Of a stretch of 64,000 nt of DNA, positions 16,686 to 25,396 are shown one piece after another. Under the pieces are notes generated by a model. The model was given only the letters and a program-made list of their open reading frames with translations. It did no database searches and had not been told where the DNA came from. The stretch's first letter is position 1. Each line of letters begins with the position of its first letter. A program made the position numbers and the translations under genes. Origin of the DNA: Symbiobacterium sp040797425 (GTDB taxonomy: Bacteria; Bacillota; Sulfobacillia; Symbiobacteriales; Symbiobacteriaceae); assembly GCF_040797425.1 (NCBI RefSeq), contig NZ_JBFNEH010000001.1, positions 62,001 to 126,000 on the forward strand, read 5' to 3'.

Positions 16686-17063
16686 TTACTTGCCGGCCTT
16701 CTTCTTGCCGGCGACCGTGCGCCGCGGGCCCTTCCGGGTCCGGGCGTTCGTCTTGGTGCGCTGGCCGCGCACCGGCAGGCCACGGCGGTGCCGCAGGCCA
16801 CGATAGCAGCCGATCTCGATCAGCCGCTTGATGTTCATCTGCACTTCACGCTGCAGGTCGCCCTCGACCTTGTACTCGTGGTCGATGACCTCGCGAAGCT
16901 TGGCCACCTGCTCTTCGGTCAGGTCGCGGACGCGGATGTTCGGATCGATACCCGTCTTCTGCAGGATCTCACGGGAAAGCGACCAGCCGATGCCGTAGAT
17001 GTACGGCAAGGCAGCCTCAATGCGCTTGTCACGGGGCAGGTCCACACCTGCGATACGCGCCAT
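16686..17063 (-). CDS. rpsM: 30S ribosomal protein S13
   Basis: 125-aa S13 of the 30S head. ARIAGVDLPRDKRIEAALPY at the N-terminus, the helix-hairpin-helix YRGLRHRRGLPVRGQRTKTN and a Lys-rich C-terminus reaching tRNA. Preceded by an unusually long 313-bp gap after rpmJ. Confidence 0.98.
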   Translation of the reverse strand: MARIAGVDLPRDKRIEAALPYIYGIGWSLSREILQKTGIDPNIRVRDLTEEQVAKLREVIDHEYKVEGDLQREVQMNIKRLIEIGCYRGLRHRRGLPVRGQRTKTNARTRKGPRRTVAGKKKAGK

Positions 17064-17376
17064 TGTCCTGAAAAACCCTCCTCAAATCGGAAACACGAAG
17101 TTGAAAGAAAATGCACGACCCGTCCCGGAGCGACGACGCCGCAGGAAAAGTGGCGAGGGAAGAGGGACCTCGGCCACCAGCCGCTCCCTGACGGCGAGGC
17201 CGCCGGGTTCCAGCCCGGTTTTTGCACGCCTCCCGGCAGTGTCCGAACCTCGAGCCCATGCGGAAATGCCGGTGCTCCCCCTTACGTCCGCAAGAGGTGC
17301 GCCAGCCCAAGACAGGCAAAAACTTCACTGGTCTGCGGGGCCGCCGTACGGTTAGCGAAGCGCACGCCTCCGTACC
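17064..17376 (-). other. 313-bp structured gap inside the alpha operon
   Basis: No gene found. On the minus strand it holds CCGGG-CTGGAA-CCCGG (about 17205-17220) and a longer imperfect stem formed by GGCCTCG and CGAGGTCC-like arms just downstream. The last bases carry GAGGAGGG before rpsM. It could be an untranslated region controlling rpsM or a degraded insert; no known riboswitch core was recognised. Confidence 0.4.
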
Positions 17377-17490
17377 CTACCCCTGCTTCTGCTTGTGCTT
17401 CGGGTTCTCGCAGATCACCATCACGTGACCGTGCCGCTTGATGATCTTGCACTTCTCGCAGATCGGCTTCACCGACGGGCGAACCTTCAC
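17377..17490 (-). CDS. rpmJ: 50S ribosomal protein L36, zinc-binding form
   Basis: 37-aa L36 read directly from the bases: MKVRPSVKPICEKCKII and then KRHGHVMVICENPKHKQKQG. The zinc ligands Cys-x2-Cys, Cys and His are intact (C+ form). GTG start with AGGAGGGG upstream. Between infA and rpmJ neighbours as in most bacteria. Missed by length cut-offs. Confidence 0.97.
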   Translation of the reverse strand: MKVRPSVKPICEKCKIIKRHGHVMVICENPKHKQKQG

Positions 17491-17609
17491 GAGCAGCCCC
17501 TCCTCTCTTTACGCGCTCGCTCTGGCCGTGTGCGGTCCATGTCAAGCGCAGGGATGCAGACCAAAAAGGAAAAAGGAAAAGTCGGTTAACCGGCCTTCCG
17601 TGGGCCGAT

Positions 17610-17828
17610 CTATTTATACCGGTATACGATTCTACCACGAGTGAGGTCGTAAGGCGACAGTTCCACCGTCACCCGGTCGCCTGGAAGGATCCGGATGAAG
17701 TTCATGCGAATCTTGCCGGACACGTGGGCGAGCACCTGGTGTCCGTTGGCCAGCTTCACCCGGAACATGGCGTTGGGCAGTGGCTCCACAACGGTGCCCT
17801 CAACCTCGATCACATCGTCCTTGGACAT
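17610..17828 (-). CDS. infA: Translation initiation factor IF-1
   Basis: 72-aa S1-fold protein that occupies the A site during initiation. SKDDVIEVEGTVVEPLPNAM, VLAHVSGKIRMNFIRILPGD and SPYDLTRGRIVYRYK are diagnostic. Located between the KOW-domain gene and rpmJ as in Bacillus. Confidence 0.98.
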   Translation of the reverse strand: MSKDDVIEVEGTVVEPLPNAMFRVKLANGHQVLAHVSGKIRMNFIRILPGDRVTVELSPYDLTRGRIVYRYK

Positions 17829-17847
17829 ACGCGGATATCATCCCTCC

Positions 17848-18129
17848 TCACAGGCTCTCCCCAGGAATTTCGTCCAGGACCTTCGCGATCTCTTCGTCGG
17901 TGACCTTGGCGCCTCGTTCCAGTCGGAGAGCCAGGGAGGGATCCGCCCAACCAAGCACCTCCAGGTGCCGCCGATTCTTGTGCTTCGGGCGGGCCACCGT
18001 CCGCCGCCCACCGTTGGCCACCGCGACGAACCGCTCGTCCAGCACTCGCACCACGACGTATAAGGATCCCAGGTCGCGTCCGGCCAGAGATCGCACAATG
18101 GCGCCGGGCCTTAGACCCGGTTGGTCCAC
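17848..18129 (-). CDS. KOW-domain RNA-binding protein of the map-infA interval
   Basis: 93-aa protein with a KOW-like start (LRPGAIVRSLAGRDLGSLYVV, shown here as LRPGAIVRSLAGR then DLGSLYVVV), a basic middle (RRTVARPKHKNRRHLEVLG) and an acidic C-terminal helix (VTDEEIAKVLDEIPGE). Firmicutes carry such a gene between map and infA; its role in the ribosome or translation is not defined. Start is the GTG nine bases after GGAGG; longer frames upstream overlap the promoter. Confidence 0.85.
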   Translation of the reverse strand: MDQPGLRPGAIVRSLAGRDLGSLYVVVRVLDERFVAVANGGRRTVARPKHKNRRHLEVLGWADPSLALRLERGAKVTDEEIAKVLDEIPGESL

Positions 18130-18189
18130 CGACGTGCACCTCCGTATTCCCAAGCGAAAGTGGGTTCGCACGCAGAGAGCAATATCATT

Positions 18190-18198
18190 ATTATAGCA
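18190..18198 (-). promoter_or_regulatory. Extended -10 promoter upstream of the KOW-infA-rpmJ segment
   Basis: TGC followed by a perfect TATAAT on the minus strand, about 60 nt upstream of the KOW gene start. No good -35 is seen, which is acceptable for an extended -10 promoter. It allows the alpha operon to be expressed apart from spc. Confidence 0.65.
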
Positions 18199-18218
18199 CG
18201 AAACCGGGAAACTATTCC

Positions 18219-18965
18219 TCACGGCTTGGTGAGAATCTCCGGGCCGTTCTCCGTGATCGCCACCGTGTGCTCGAAGTGTGCCGAGTAGCTGCCGTCGGCT
18301 GTCACCGCGGTCCACCCGTCGTCGAGCACCCGCACCTCCCAGGTGCCCACGTTCACCATCGGCTCGATGGCCAGCACCATCCCGGGGCGCAGCAGCACGC
18401 CGGTGCCAGGCTGGCCGTAGTTGGGAACCGGGGGGTCCTCGTGCATCCGCGCCCCCACGCCGTGGCCCACAAAGTCGCGAACAACGCTGAAGCCCTGGGA
18501 CTCTACGTACGACTGCACCGCGTGGCCCACGTCTCCCAGCCGATTGCCAGGATAACACCGGGCAATCGCTTTTTCAAGCGCGATTCGTGTGACTTCCAGC
18601 AGCCTGGCGGCCTCCGGCGACACCTTCCCGACGGGGTGCGTGTACGCCGAGTCGCCTACCCAGCCGCCGTAGGTCACCCCGAGGTCGATGGCGATGATAT
18701 CGCCCTCCGCAAGCTTCCGGTCCCCGGGGATCCCGTGGACCACCACCTCGTTGACCGAGGCGCAGATCGACGCCGGGTAGCCGTGGTAACCCTTGAAGGT
18801 CGGAATGCCGCCGGCCTGGCGGATCAGCCGCTCGGCGAGGGCGTCGAGCTCCCGGGTGGTGATTCCCGGCTCGATCACCCGCGCCAGCTCCTGGTGCACC
18901 TGCCAGACGATCAGCCCGGCCTCCTTCATCTGCTGGATCTCGCGGGTCGTCTTGCGGATGATCAT
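18219..18965 (-). CDS. map: Methionine aminopeptidase type I
   Basis: Removes N-terminal Met from new proteins. The five metal ligands of the family fall in IAIDLGVTYGGWVGDSA (two Asp), GHGVGARMHEDP (His), LAIEPMVN (Glu) and HFEHTVAIT (Glu). Length 248 aa. Its ATG overlaps the adk stop by 4 nt, so the two are translationally coupled. Confidence 0.98.
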   Translation of the reverse strand: MIIRKTTREIQQMKEAGLIVWQVHQELARVIEPGITTRELDALAERLIRQAGGIPTFKGYHGYPASICASVNEVVVHGIPGDRKLAEGDIIAIDLGVTYGGWVGDSAYTHPVGKVSPEAARLLEVTRIALEKAIARCYPGNRLGDVGHAVQSYVESQGFSVVRDFVGHGVGARMHEDPPVPNYGQPGTGVLLRPGMVLAIEPMVNVGTWEVRVLDDGWTAVTADGSYSAHFEHTVAITENGPEILTKP

Positions 18966-19612
18966 CGGTTGCCCTTGACGGCCTCCTTGATGTCTGCCGT
19001 GACCTTCTCCATCGGCTGATCGCCGTTTACGGTCCTCACCAGCCCCTGTTCGGCGTAGAACTGAAGCAGCGGCGCGGTCTGGTTGTGGTAGAGGCTCAGC
19101 CGCACGGCCACCTTCTCCGCCTGGTCGTCGCTGCGCTGGTACAGCTCACCGCCGCACCGGTCACAAACGCCCTCACGGGACGGGGGATTGTACTTCACGT
19201 GGTAGGTAGCGCCACAGGAGCGACAGACCCGCCGCCCCACGGCGCGGTCCACCAGCAGTTCGTCCGGGACGGCGATGTTGATCACGGCGTCGAGCGTGAG
19301 CCCCAGGTCGGCCAGCATCCCCTCCAGTGCACGGGCCTGGTCGGGGGTACGGGGGTAGCCATCCAGGATGAAGCCTTTCACGCAGTCGGGCTGCGCCAGC
19401 CGTTCCTTGACCATTGCGTTGGTGACGTCGTCGGGAACGTACTTGCCGGCGTCGACGTACTCCTTGGCCAGCTTGCCCAGAGGCGTCCCCTGCTGCATGT
19501 TGGCCCGGAAGATGTCGCCGGTCGAGATGTGCGGAATGACCTCCTGCTCGGCCAGCCTTGCAGCCTGCGTGCCCTTGCCGGCACCTGGAGGTCCCATCAG
19601 GATAATGTGCAT
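18962..19612 (-). CDS. adk: Adenylate kinase
   Basis: Interconverts AMP, ADP and ATP. P-loop GPPGAGKGTQ at the N-terminus, AMP site STGDIFRAN and GYPRTPDQA, and a LID domain with a four-cysteine zinc site (CRSC and CDRC), the Gram-positive and thermophile type. Start ATG at MHIILMGPP with GAGGAGAGGG upstream; the open frame extends further but is Gly/Pro-rich and unlike adk. Length 216 aa. Confidence 0.98.
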   Translation of the reverse strand: MHIILMGPPGAGKGTQAARLAEQEVIPHISTGDIFRANMQQGTPLGKLAKEYVDAGKYVPDDVTNAMVKERLAQPDCVKGFILDGYPRTPDQARALEGMLADLGLTLDAVINIAVPDELLVDRAVGRRVCRSCGATYHVKYNPPSREGVCDRCGGELYQRSDDQAEKVAVRLSLYHNQTAPLLQFYAEQGLVRTVNGDQPMEKVTADIKEAVKGNR

Positions 19613-19780
19613 CCGTTCCCTCTCCTCCTCAGAGCCCCCTGCGGGCGGGTCCGCGCCGCCCCCGCAGGTCCGCCCCGCACCCCGGGGGCCGGGTGGGCCG
19701 GGGGACGGCATCGGCCGTACCCGCGAGGACCGGTTCCGTCCCCTGCGGGACGGCCCGGTCCTCTGCGCGTCAACACGTAC

Positions 19781-21055
19781 CTAGGTGCGCATGAATCCCT
19801 GGTAGTGCCGCATGACCAGCTGGGCCTCGAGCTGCTTGGCGGTCTCCAGCGCCACGCTGACGACGATGAGCAGCGAGGAGCCGCCGATGTACGCGTTCTG
19901 GACGCCCAGCAGACCGATCAGGGTAATCGGCAGGATGGTGACGGCCGCCAGGAACAGACCACCCACCAGGGTGAGCCGGTTGGAGATCCGCTCCAGGTAC
20001 TCGGCGGTGGGCTTGCCCGGGCGGTAGCCCGGGATGAACCCGCCGTTCTTCTTGATGTTATCGGCGACGGTCTCCGGGTTGAAGGTAATCGCCGTGTAGA
20101 AGTACGTGAAGAAGATGATCAGCAACGCGTTGATCAGCATGAACCAGGCAGAGCGCGTATCAAAGTACTTCCCCACAAACATGGCGAACTTCGAGTACGG
20201 GACGAACTGTGCGATCGTAATGGGGAGGTACATCAGCGACGAGGCGAAGATCAGCGGGATCACGCCGGCCTGGTTGATGCGGATGGGCAGGTGAGTCCGC
20301 TGCCCGCCCATCACACGCCTGCCGACGACACGCTTCGCGTACTCCACCGGAATCTTCCGTACGCCTTCGTTGATAATCACCACGAAGACAACCATGAGGA
20401 GGGCGATCACAGCCACGCCCAGAGGCTGGAAGATGTTGTGCTGGCCGGCCTGAAGCAGTTGGATCTCGCTGCCAATGGAGTAAGGCAGCCGGGTGACGAT
20501 GTTTGCGAAAATGATCAGCGAGATGCCATTGCCGATGCCCTTCTCCGTGATCTCCTCGCCGATCCACATCACGAGGGCGGTGCCCGCCGTCAGGCTCACC
20601 ATGATCACGAAGAGGGTGGTCCAGTTGTTGTGGAGGAAGGCGCCAGAGTTCTTCAGGGCGTAACCGATGCCGAAGGCCTGCACGAGGCCCAGCACCACCG
20701 CACCGTAGCGCGTGTACTGCTGGATCTTCTTCCGGCCTTCCTCGCCCTCCTTCTGCAGCTCCTCCAGCCGCGGGATCACGACGGTGAGCAGCTGCATGAT
20801 GATGGACGAGTTGATGTACGGGGTCACGCCCATCGCGACGATCGCGAACTTGGAGAAGGCGCCGCCTGCGAAGATGTCAAAGAACTGGAAAAGGCCGCCC
20901 GCTCCGAACACTCTCGCAAGCTGATCCAGGTCCACCCCAGGGACGGGAATATGCGCGCAGATCCGAATGAGCACGAGCATGCCGATGGTGAAGAGCAGGC
21001 GCTTCCTCAGGCCCGGCAGCCGCAGCGAACTGCGCAGCGTCTCCAGCATCCTCAT
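19781..21055 (-). CDS. secY: Preprotein translocase subunit SecY
   Basis: Ten-helix channel of the Sec translocon, 424 aa. The N-terminal VPGVDLDQLARVFG, helix 2 plug region GGAFSKFAIVAMGVTPYINSS (given here as GGAFSKFAIVAMGV then TPYINSS), and the cytoplasmic loop with AKRVVGRRVMGGQRTHLPIR are diagnostic. End of the spc ribosomal genes, five bases after rplO. Confidence 0.98.
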   Translation of the reverse strand: MRMLETLRSSLRLPGLRKRLLFTIGMLVLIRICAHIPVPGVDLDQLARVFGAGGLFQFFDIFAGGAFSKFAIVAMGVTPYINSSIIMQLLTVVIPRLEELQKEGEEGRKKIQQYTRYGAVVLGLVQAFGIGYALKNSGAFLHNNWTTLFVIMVSLTAGTALVMWIGEEITEKGIGNGISLIIFANIVTRLPYSIGSEIQLLQAGQHNIFQPLGVAVIALLMVVFVVIINEGVRKIPVEYAKRVVGRRVMGGQRTHLPIRINQAGVIPLIFASSLMYLPITIAQFVPYSKFAMFVGKYFDTRSAWFMLINALLIIFFTYFYTAITFNPETVADNIKKNGGFIPGYRPGKPTAEYLERISNRLTLVGGLFLAAVTILPITLIGLLGVQNAYIGGSSLLIVVSVALETAKQLEAQLVMRHYQGFMRT

Positions 21056-21060
21056 GGCTG

Positions 21061-21528
21061 TTACTTCACCTCTTCGGTGGCTTCTCCGATAACCTCAACC
21101 TTTCCGCCCGCGGCCTCGATCTTCTGCCTTGCGGACTCGCTCACCGCGTGGGCCCGCACGGTCAGGGCCTTGGTGAGCTCGCCCGTGCCCAGGATCTTGA
21201 CGCCCTTCACCGCACCCTTGCAGACTCGGCTCTCATGCAGCAGTTCCGGAGTAACGACAGTGCCCGACTCGAACCGCTCGAGGTCGGCGACGTTGACCAC
21301 CTGGTACGTAACCTTGAACGGTGCGTTGGAGAAGCCCCGCTTGGGCAGCCGCCGCATCAGCGGCATCTGGCCGCCTTCGAAGCCCGGGCGGACGCCGCCG
21401 CCAGAGCGGGCGTTCTGGCCCTTGTGGCCCCTTCCGGCGGTCTTCCCGAGGCCGGAACCGATGCCGCGGCCCTTGCGCTTGCGCTCCTGGCGGGCACCGG
21501 GGTTCGGAGCCAGCTCATGCAGTTTCAT
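21061..21528 (-). CDS. rplO: 50S ribosomal protein L15
   Basis: 155-aa L15. KLHELAPNPGARQERKRKGR, the glycine-rich GRGIGSGLGKTAGRGHKGQ and RPGFEGGQMPLMRRLPKRGF are the standard N-terminal blocks. Spc operon, between rpmD and secY. Confidence 0.98.
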   Translation of the reverse strand: MKLHELAPNPGARQERKRKGRGIGSGLGKTAGRGHKGQNARSGGGVRPGFEGGQMPLMRRLPKRGFSNAPFKVTYQVVNVADLERFESGTVVTPELLHESRVCKGAVKGVKILGTGELTKALTVRAHAVSESARQKIEAAGGKVEVIGEATEEVK

Positions 21529-21612
21529 CCGATGTCACCTCAGTTCGTCTGGGCTATCACAGGGGGCGCCGGCACGGACCGGCGCCGTCCGCGTTCTGGT
21601 CTTCGTGTGGCC

Positions 21613-21795
21613 CTAGCCCTCCTGCACCTCAACCATGTGCGCCACGCGGGCGATCATGCCGCGCACGGCGGGGTTGTCGGGCCGCTCCACCGTCTTGTTC
21701 AGCTTGGTCAGGCCCAGGGACTTGCAGGTGGCGACCACCTGCTTGTTCCGCCCGGCCAGGCCGCGCTTCAGCGTGATCTTCAACGTGCCAGCCAT
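21613..21795 (-). CDS. rpmD: 50S ribosomal protein L30
   Basis: 60-aa L30. LKITLKRGLAGRNKQVVATC and DNPAVRGMIARVAHMVEV match the family. ATG chosen nine bases after AGGAGG; a GTG three codons earlier touches the ribosome site. Confidence 0.97.
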   Translation of the reverse strand: MAGTLKITLKRGLAGRNKQVVATCKSLGLTKLNKTVERPDNPAVRGMIARVAHMVEVQEG

Positions 21796-21810
21796 GGTCT
21801 CCACCCTCCT

Positions 21811-22311
21811 CTAGCCGAGGATCTCCTCAACAGCCTTGCCGCGCAGCTTCGCGACTTCCTCCGCGCTCTTGAGCTGCTTCAGGCCTTCGATCGTGGCGAG
21901 TACCTGGTTGGCCGCGTTGTTGGAGCCCAGGCTCTTGGTGAGGATGTCCCGCACACCGGCGGCCTCCAGCACCGCACGAACGGCACCGCCGGCGATCACG
22001 CCGGTACCGGGAGAGGCAGGCTTCAGCAGCACCTTGCCGGCGCCGAACTCACCGATGACCTCGTGAGGGATGGTCGTGCCCTTCAGGGGCACCGTGATCA
22101 TGTGCTTCTTCGCGTCCTCGGTGCCCTTGCGCACGGCCTCGGGAATCTCGGCCGCCTTGCCCAGGCCGGCGCCCACGCGCCCGTTGCCGTCGCCAACGAC
22201 CATCACGGCGGAGAAGCTCATGCGCCGGCCGCCCTTCACGGTCTTCGCGACGCGCCGGAGGTCGACCATTTTCTCCTTCAGTTCGGGCTGATTGCTCTCG
22301 TTGCGAGCCAC
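21811..22311 (-). CDS. rpsE: 30S ribosomal protein S5
   Basis: 166-aa S5, a fidelity protein at the mRNA entry. KEKMVDLRRVAKTVKGGRRM and SFSAVMVVGDGNGRVGAGLG plus GVRDILTKSLGSNNAANQVL are diagnostic. GTG start with GGGAGGG upstream. Confidence 0.98.
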   Translation of the reverse strand: MARNESNQPELKEKMVDLRRVAKTVKGGRRMSFSAVMVVGDGNGRVGAGLGKAAEIPEAVRKGTEDAKKHMITVPLKGTTIPHEVIGEFGAGKVLLKPASPGTGVIAGGAVRAVLEAAGVRDILTKSLGSNNAANQVLATIEGLKQLKSAEEVAKLRGKAVEEILG

Positions 22312-22333
22312 GTTCGTGTTTCCCTCCCTCGAC

Positions 22334-22708
22334 TTAGAACTCCAGGCCGGCTTCGCGGGCGGCCTCAGCGAGGGCGGCGACGCGGCCGTGGTAGAGGTAC
22401 CCGGCACGGTCGAAGACCACCTTCGTCACGCCTGCCGCCAGTGCACGCTTGGCGATCACTTCGCCCACAATCGCAGCGGCAGCCTTGTTGCCGCCGCTGG
22501 CGCCCTGCAGCCGGGCCTTGACCTCGGGGTCGAGGGTCGAGGCGGAAACCAGCGTCCGGCCGACCGTGTCGTCAATCACCTGGGCATAGATGTTCTGGTT
22601 CGAACGGAAGACATTAAGCCGCGGCCGCTCGGGCGTGCCGTGGACGGTCTTCCGCACCCGCAGCTGGCGCACCCGGCGCGCCTTGTTGCGATCCTGCTTG
22701 ATGATCAT
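22334..22708 (-). CDS. rplR: 50S ribosomal protein L18
   Basis: 124-aa 5S rRNA-binding L18. RPRLNVFRSNQNIYAQVIDD and the C-terminal VVFDRAGYLYHGRVAALAEA are characteristic. Spc operon. Confidence 0.98.
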   Translation of the reverse strand: MIIKQDRNKARRVRQLRVRKTVHGTPERPRLNVFRSNQNIYAQVIDDTVGRTLVSASTLDPEVKARLQGASGGNKAAAAIVGEVIAKRALAAGVTKVVFDRAGYLYHGRVAALAEAAREAGLEF

Positions 22709-22722
22709 CCTCGGTCACCCCC

Positions 22723-23262
22723 CTACTTCTTACCGGTCTTGCCTTCCTTGCGCCGGATGTGCTCGCCGACGTACTTAATGCCCTTGCCGAGATACGGCTC
22801 GGGCGGCCGGACGGCCCGGATGTTGGCCGCAATCTGGCCGACCAGTTCCTTGTCGATACCAGACACGATGATCTGGTTGGGGGCCGGGACCTGGAACTCA
22901 ATCCCCTGCGGCGGGTTGAACACCACCGGGTGCGAGTAGCCGACCGTCAGGGTGAGCGTCTGGCCGGTCTTGGCGGCACGGTAGCCCGTACCGACCAGTT
23001 CCAGCGCTTTCGAATAGCCCTTGGTGACACCCTCCACCATGTTGGCGATCAGGGTGCGGGTCAGGCCATGCAGCGCCTTGTGCTCCCGCTCATCGGAAGG
23101 ACGGGACACGTGGAGGGCGCCGTTTTCGATCGAAATGCTCATGTCGGGGTGGAACTTGCGGGTGAGCTCACCCTTGGGCCCCTTCACGCGCACGACGGAG
23201 CCGTCGATGGTGACCTCCACCCCCGCGGGAATCGGAATCGGAGTCCGACCAATGCGAGACAC
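22723..23262 (-). CDS. rplF: 50S ribosomal protein L6
   Basis: 179-aa L6. SRIGRTPIPIPAGVEVTIDG, RTLIANMVEGVTKGYSKALE and the C-terminal PPEPYLGKGIKYVGEHIRRK are the family signatures. Spc operon, 14 bp before rplR. Confidence 0.98.
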   Translation of the reverse strand: MSRIGRTPIPIPAGVEVTIDGSVVRVKGPKGELTRKFHPDMSISIENGALHVSRPSDEREHKALHGLTRTLIANMVEGVTKGYSKALELVGTGYRAAKTGQTLTLTVGYSHPVVFNPPQGIEFQVPAPNQIIVSGIDKELVGQIAANIRAVRPPEPYLGKGIKYVGEHIRRKEGKTGKK

Positions 23263-23278
23263 GGCAGCACCTCCTTCC

Positions 23279-23677
23279 TTACCAGATGTAGCAGAGAACC
23301 TCGCCGCCGACGCCTTCCCGGCGGGCCTGCTTGTCGGTCATGACGCCCTTGGAAGTCGACAGGATGGCGATGCCGAGGCCACCCAACACGCGCGGGATCT
23401 GATCCCGCTTGGCGTATACCCGCAGGCCGGGCCGGGAAATGCGCCGCAGACCCGAAATGACCCTCGTCTTATTGGGACCGTACTTCAGGTAGATCCGAAT
23501 CGTGCCCTGGTGGCCGTTGTCGATCCACTCGAAGTCACGGATAAAGCCTTCGTCCTTCAGAATTTGCACGATAGCCCGCTTCATCTTCGACCCGGGAACG
23601 TCGACACGGTCGTGGTAGGCCGTGGTGGCGTTCCGGATTCGGGTCAGCAGGTCGGCAATCGGATCGGAGACGACCAT
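23279..23677 (-). CDS. rpsH: 30S ribosomal protein S8
   Basis: 132-aa S8. SDPIADLLTRIRNATTAYHD at the N-terminus and LGGLGIAILSTSKGVMTDKQ near the C-terminus. In many bacteria S8 represses the spc operon by binding near rplE; no such site was verified here. Confidence 0.98.
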   Translation of the reverse strand: MVVSDPIADLLTRIRNATTAYHDRVDVPGSKMKRAIVQILKDEGFIRDFEWIDNGHQGTIRIYLKYGPNKTRVISGLRRISRPGLRVYAKRDQIPRVLGGLGIAILSTSKGVMTDKQARREGVGGEVLCYIW

Positions 23678-23840
23678 GTATGTTTCCTCCTTTCAAGATC
23701 GGACGGTTGGAGCCAGATCTGCGAGGGAACGCCCCTCGCACCGCCGGCGTGGAGGTTGCGTGCTCGCCGGCTGAATCCACCGGGCCTCCGTGGCTCACCA
23801 GGGCGGCGCCGGTGCCCGGCTCCCCTGCCCGATTCTCCTC

Positions 23841-24026
23841 CTACCAGCTGGCCTTGCGGATGCCGGGGATCTGACCCTCGTGCGCCAACTTCCGGAAGCA
23901 GTGACGGCAGATGCCGAACTTCCGCATGTAGGCGCGGGGACGGCCGCAGAGCTTGCAGCGGTGGTACGAGCGAACGGCGTACTTCTGCGGGCGAGCCGCC
24001 TTGACCTTCAGCGAAGTCTTTGCCAC
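23841..24026 (-). CDS. rpsZ: 30S ribosomal protein S14 type Z
   Basis: 61-aa zinc-binding S14 with two Cys pairs (CKLCGRP and CRHCFRKLA), the short Gram-positive form. Followed by a 163-bp gap before rpsH in which I see no gene. Confidence 0.98.
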   Translation of the reverse strand: MAKTSLKVKAARPQKYAVRSYHRCKLCGRPRAYMRKFGICRHCFRKLAHEGQIPGIRKASW

Positions 24027-24038
24027 TCTCGTCCCTCC

Positions 24039-24581
24039 CTAGCGGTCAGCGAAGGGCATGCCAAGCCCCGCAAGCAGGGCCTTCGCCTCTTCGTCGGTCT
24101 TTGCCGTCGTGACGATGATCACGTCCATGCCCCGAATCTTGTCGACCTTGTCGTAGTCGATCTCGGGGAAGATCAGCTGCTCCTTCAGGCCCAGAGCGTA
24201 GTTCCCCCGGCCGTCAAAAGCCTTGGGAGAGACCCCCCGGAAGTCGCGCACACGGGGGAGCGCGATGTAGATCAGCTTCTCCAGGAAGTCCCACATGCGG
24301 TCGCCCCGCAGCGTGACCTTGCAGCCGATCGGCATGCCGGTGCGGATCTTGAAGCTCGCGATGGACTTCTTCGCCCGGGTGATGACGGGCCGCTGGCCGG
24401 TGATGGCAGCGATGTCACCCACGGCGGCGTCCAGCGCCTTCGGGTTCTGTACGGCCTCGCCGACGCCCATGTTGATGACGATCTTCTCCAGCCGCGGGAC
24501 CTGCATGGGATTGCGATAGTTAAACTGCTTCTGAAGTGCAGGAACGACCTCTTCCTGGTACTTCGTCTTCAGAATGGCCAA
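24039..24581 (-). CDS. rplE: 50S ribosomal protein L5
   Basis: 180-aa 5S rRNA-binding L5. EEVVPALQKQFNYRNPMQVP, KIVINMGVGEAVQNPK and LPRVRDFRGVSPKAFDGRGN identify it. Start placed at a TTG ten bases after GGAGG, giving AILKTKYQEE; a TTG three codons upstream is too close to the ribosome site. Confidence 0.97.
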   Translation of the reverse strand: MAILKTKYQEEVVPALQKQFNYRNPMQVPRLEKIVINMGVGEAVQNPKALDAAVGDIAAITGQRPVITRAKKSIASFKIRTGMPIGCKVTLRGDRMWDFLEKLIYIALPRVRDFRGVSPKAFDGRGNYALGLKEQLIFPEIDYDKVDKIRGMDVIIVTTAKTDEEAKALLAGLGMPFADR

Positions 24582-24615
24582 GTGCCACAAGCCTCCTTTC
24601 TCGGGCTCCTCCCGG

Positions 24616-24888
24616 TTAGCCCTTCTGCTGCTTCTTAGCCTTCTTGGCTTCGATCTTCTCCAGCGACATCACGTTCGAGGCGTGGATCGGCGCCTCCATC
24701 TCGATGATGCCGCCGTTGGGGTTCTTGGCAGAAGGCTTGGTGTGCTTCTTGACCATGTTCACGCCCTCGACCACCACGCGGTTCTCCTTGGGCAGCACGC
24801 GCAGAACCTTGCCCTGCTTGCCCTTGTCCTTCCCGCTGATGACGACGACGACCTCGTCTTTCCTCACGTGGACCTTGCCGTTATGCAT
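24616..24888 (-). CDS. rplX: 50S ribosomal protein L24
   Basis: 90-aa L24 with KOW motif VVVISGKDKGKQGKVLRVLP and the HTKPSAKNPNGGIIEMEAPI loop, ending in a Lys-rich tail. Assembly initiator protein; spc operon. Confidence 0.98.
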   Translation of the reverse strand: MHNGKVHVRKDEVVVVISGKDKGKQGKVLRVLPKENRVVVEGVNMVKKHTKPSAKNPNGGIIEMEAPIHASNVMSLEKIEAKKAKKQQKG

Positions 24889-24908
24889 CTCTTGCTACCC
24901 CCTCCCGA

Positions 24909-25277
24909 TTAGAGAACCTCAGGAGCAAGGGAGATGATCTTCATGAACTCGCGGTCGCGCAGCTCGCGCGCCACAGGGCCGAAGATACGGGTTCCCCGGG
25001 GCTCCTTCTCGTCCTTCAGGATTACGGCAGCATTCTCGTCGAAGCGGATATAAGAACCGTCCTCGCGGCGCAGGCCCTTGCGGGTCCGCACAACCACGGC
25101 CTTGACCACTTCGCCCTTCTTGACGACGCCGCCGGGGCTGGCCTCCTTGACGGAGCAGACGATGACGTCGCCGATGTTGGCGTAACGGCGCCACGACCCG
25201 CCGAGCACCTTGATGCACATCAGCTCCTTGGCGCCGGTGTTGTCGGCGACCGCGAGGCGAGTCTGAACCTGGATCAT
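24909..25277 (-). CDS. rplN: 50S ribosomal protein L14
   Basis: 122-aa L14 at the subunit interface. IQVQTRLAVADNTGAKELMC, the FDENAAVILKDEKEPRGTRI loop and the C-terminal REFMKIISLAPEVL are conserved. First gene of the spc part, 119 bp after rpsQ. Confidence 0.98.
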   Translation of the reverse strand: MIQVQTRLAVADNTGAKELMCIKVLGGSWRRYANIGDVIVCSVKEASPGGVVKKGEVVKAVVVRTRKGLRREDGSYIRFDENAAVILKDEKEPRGTRIFGPVARELRDREFMKIISLAPEVL

Positions 25278-25396
25278 GGCCGAAACCTCCTCTCATGAGC
25301 CAGCCGGTTTCTCCCCGGGTCAGCCTGCTCCCCGTGCCGGCGGTGCCGCCACGGAGCCGGCCGCCCTTCAAGACCTCGCTGACCTGGCCTCAGACG

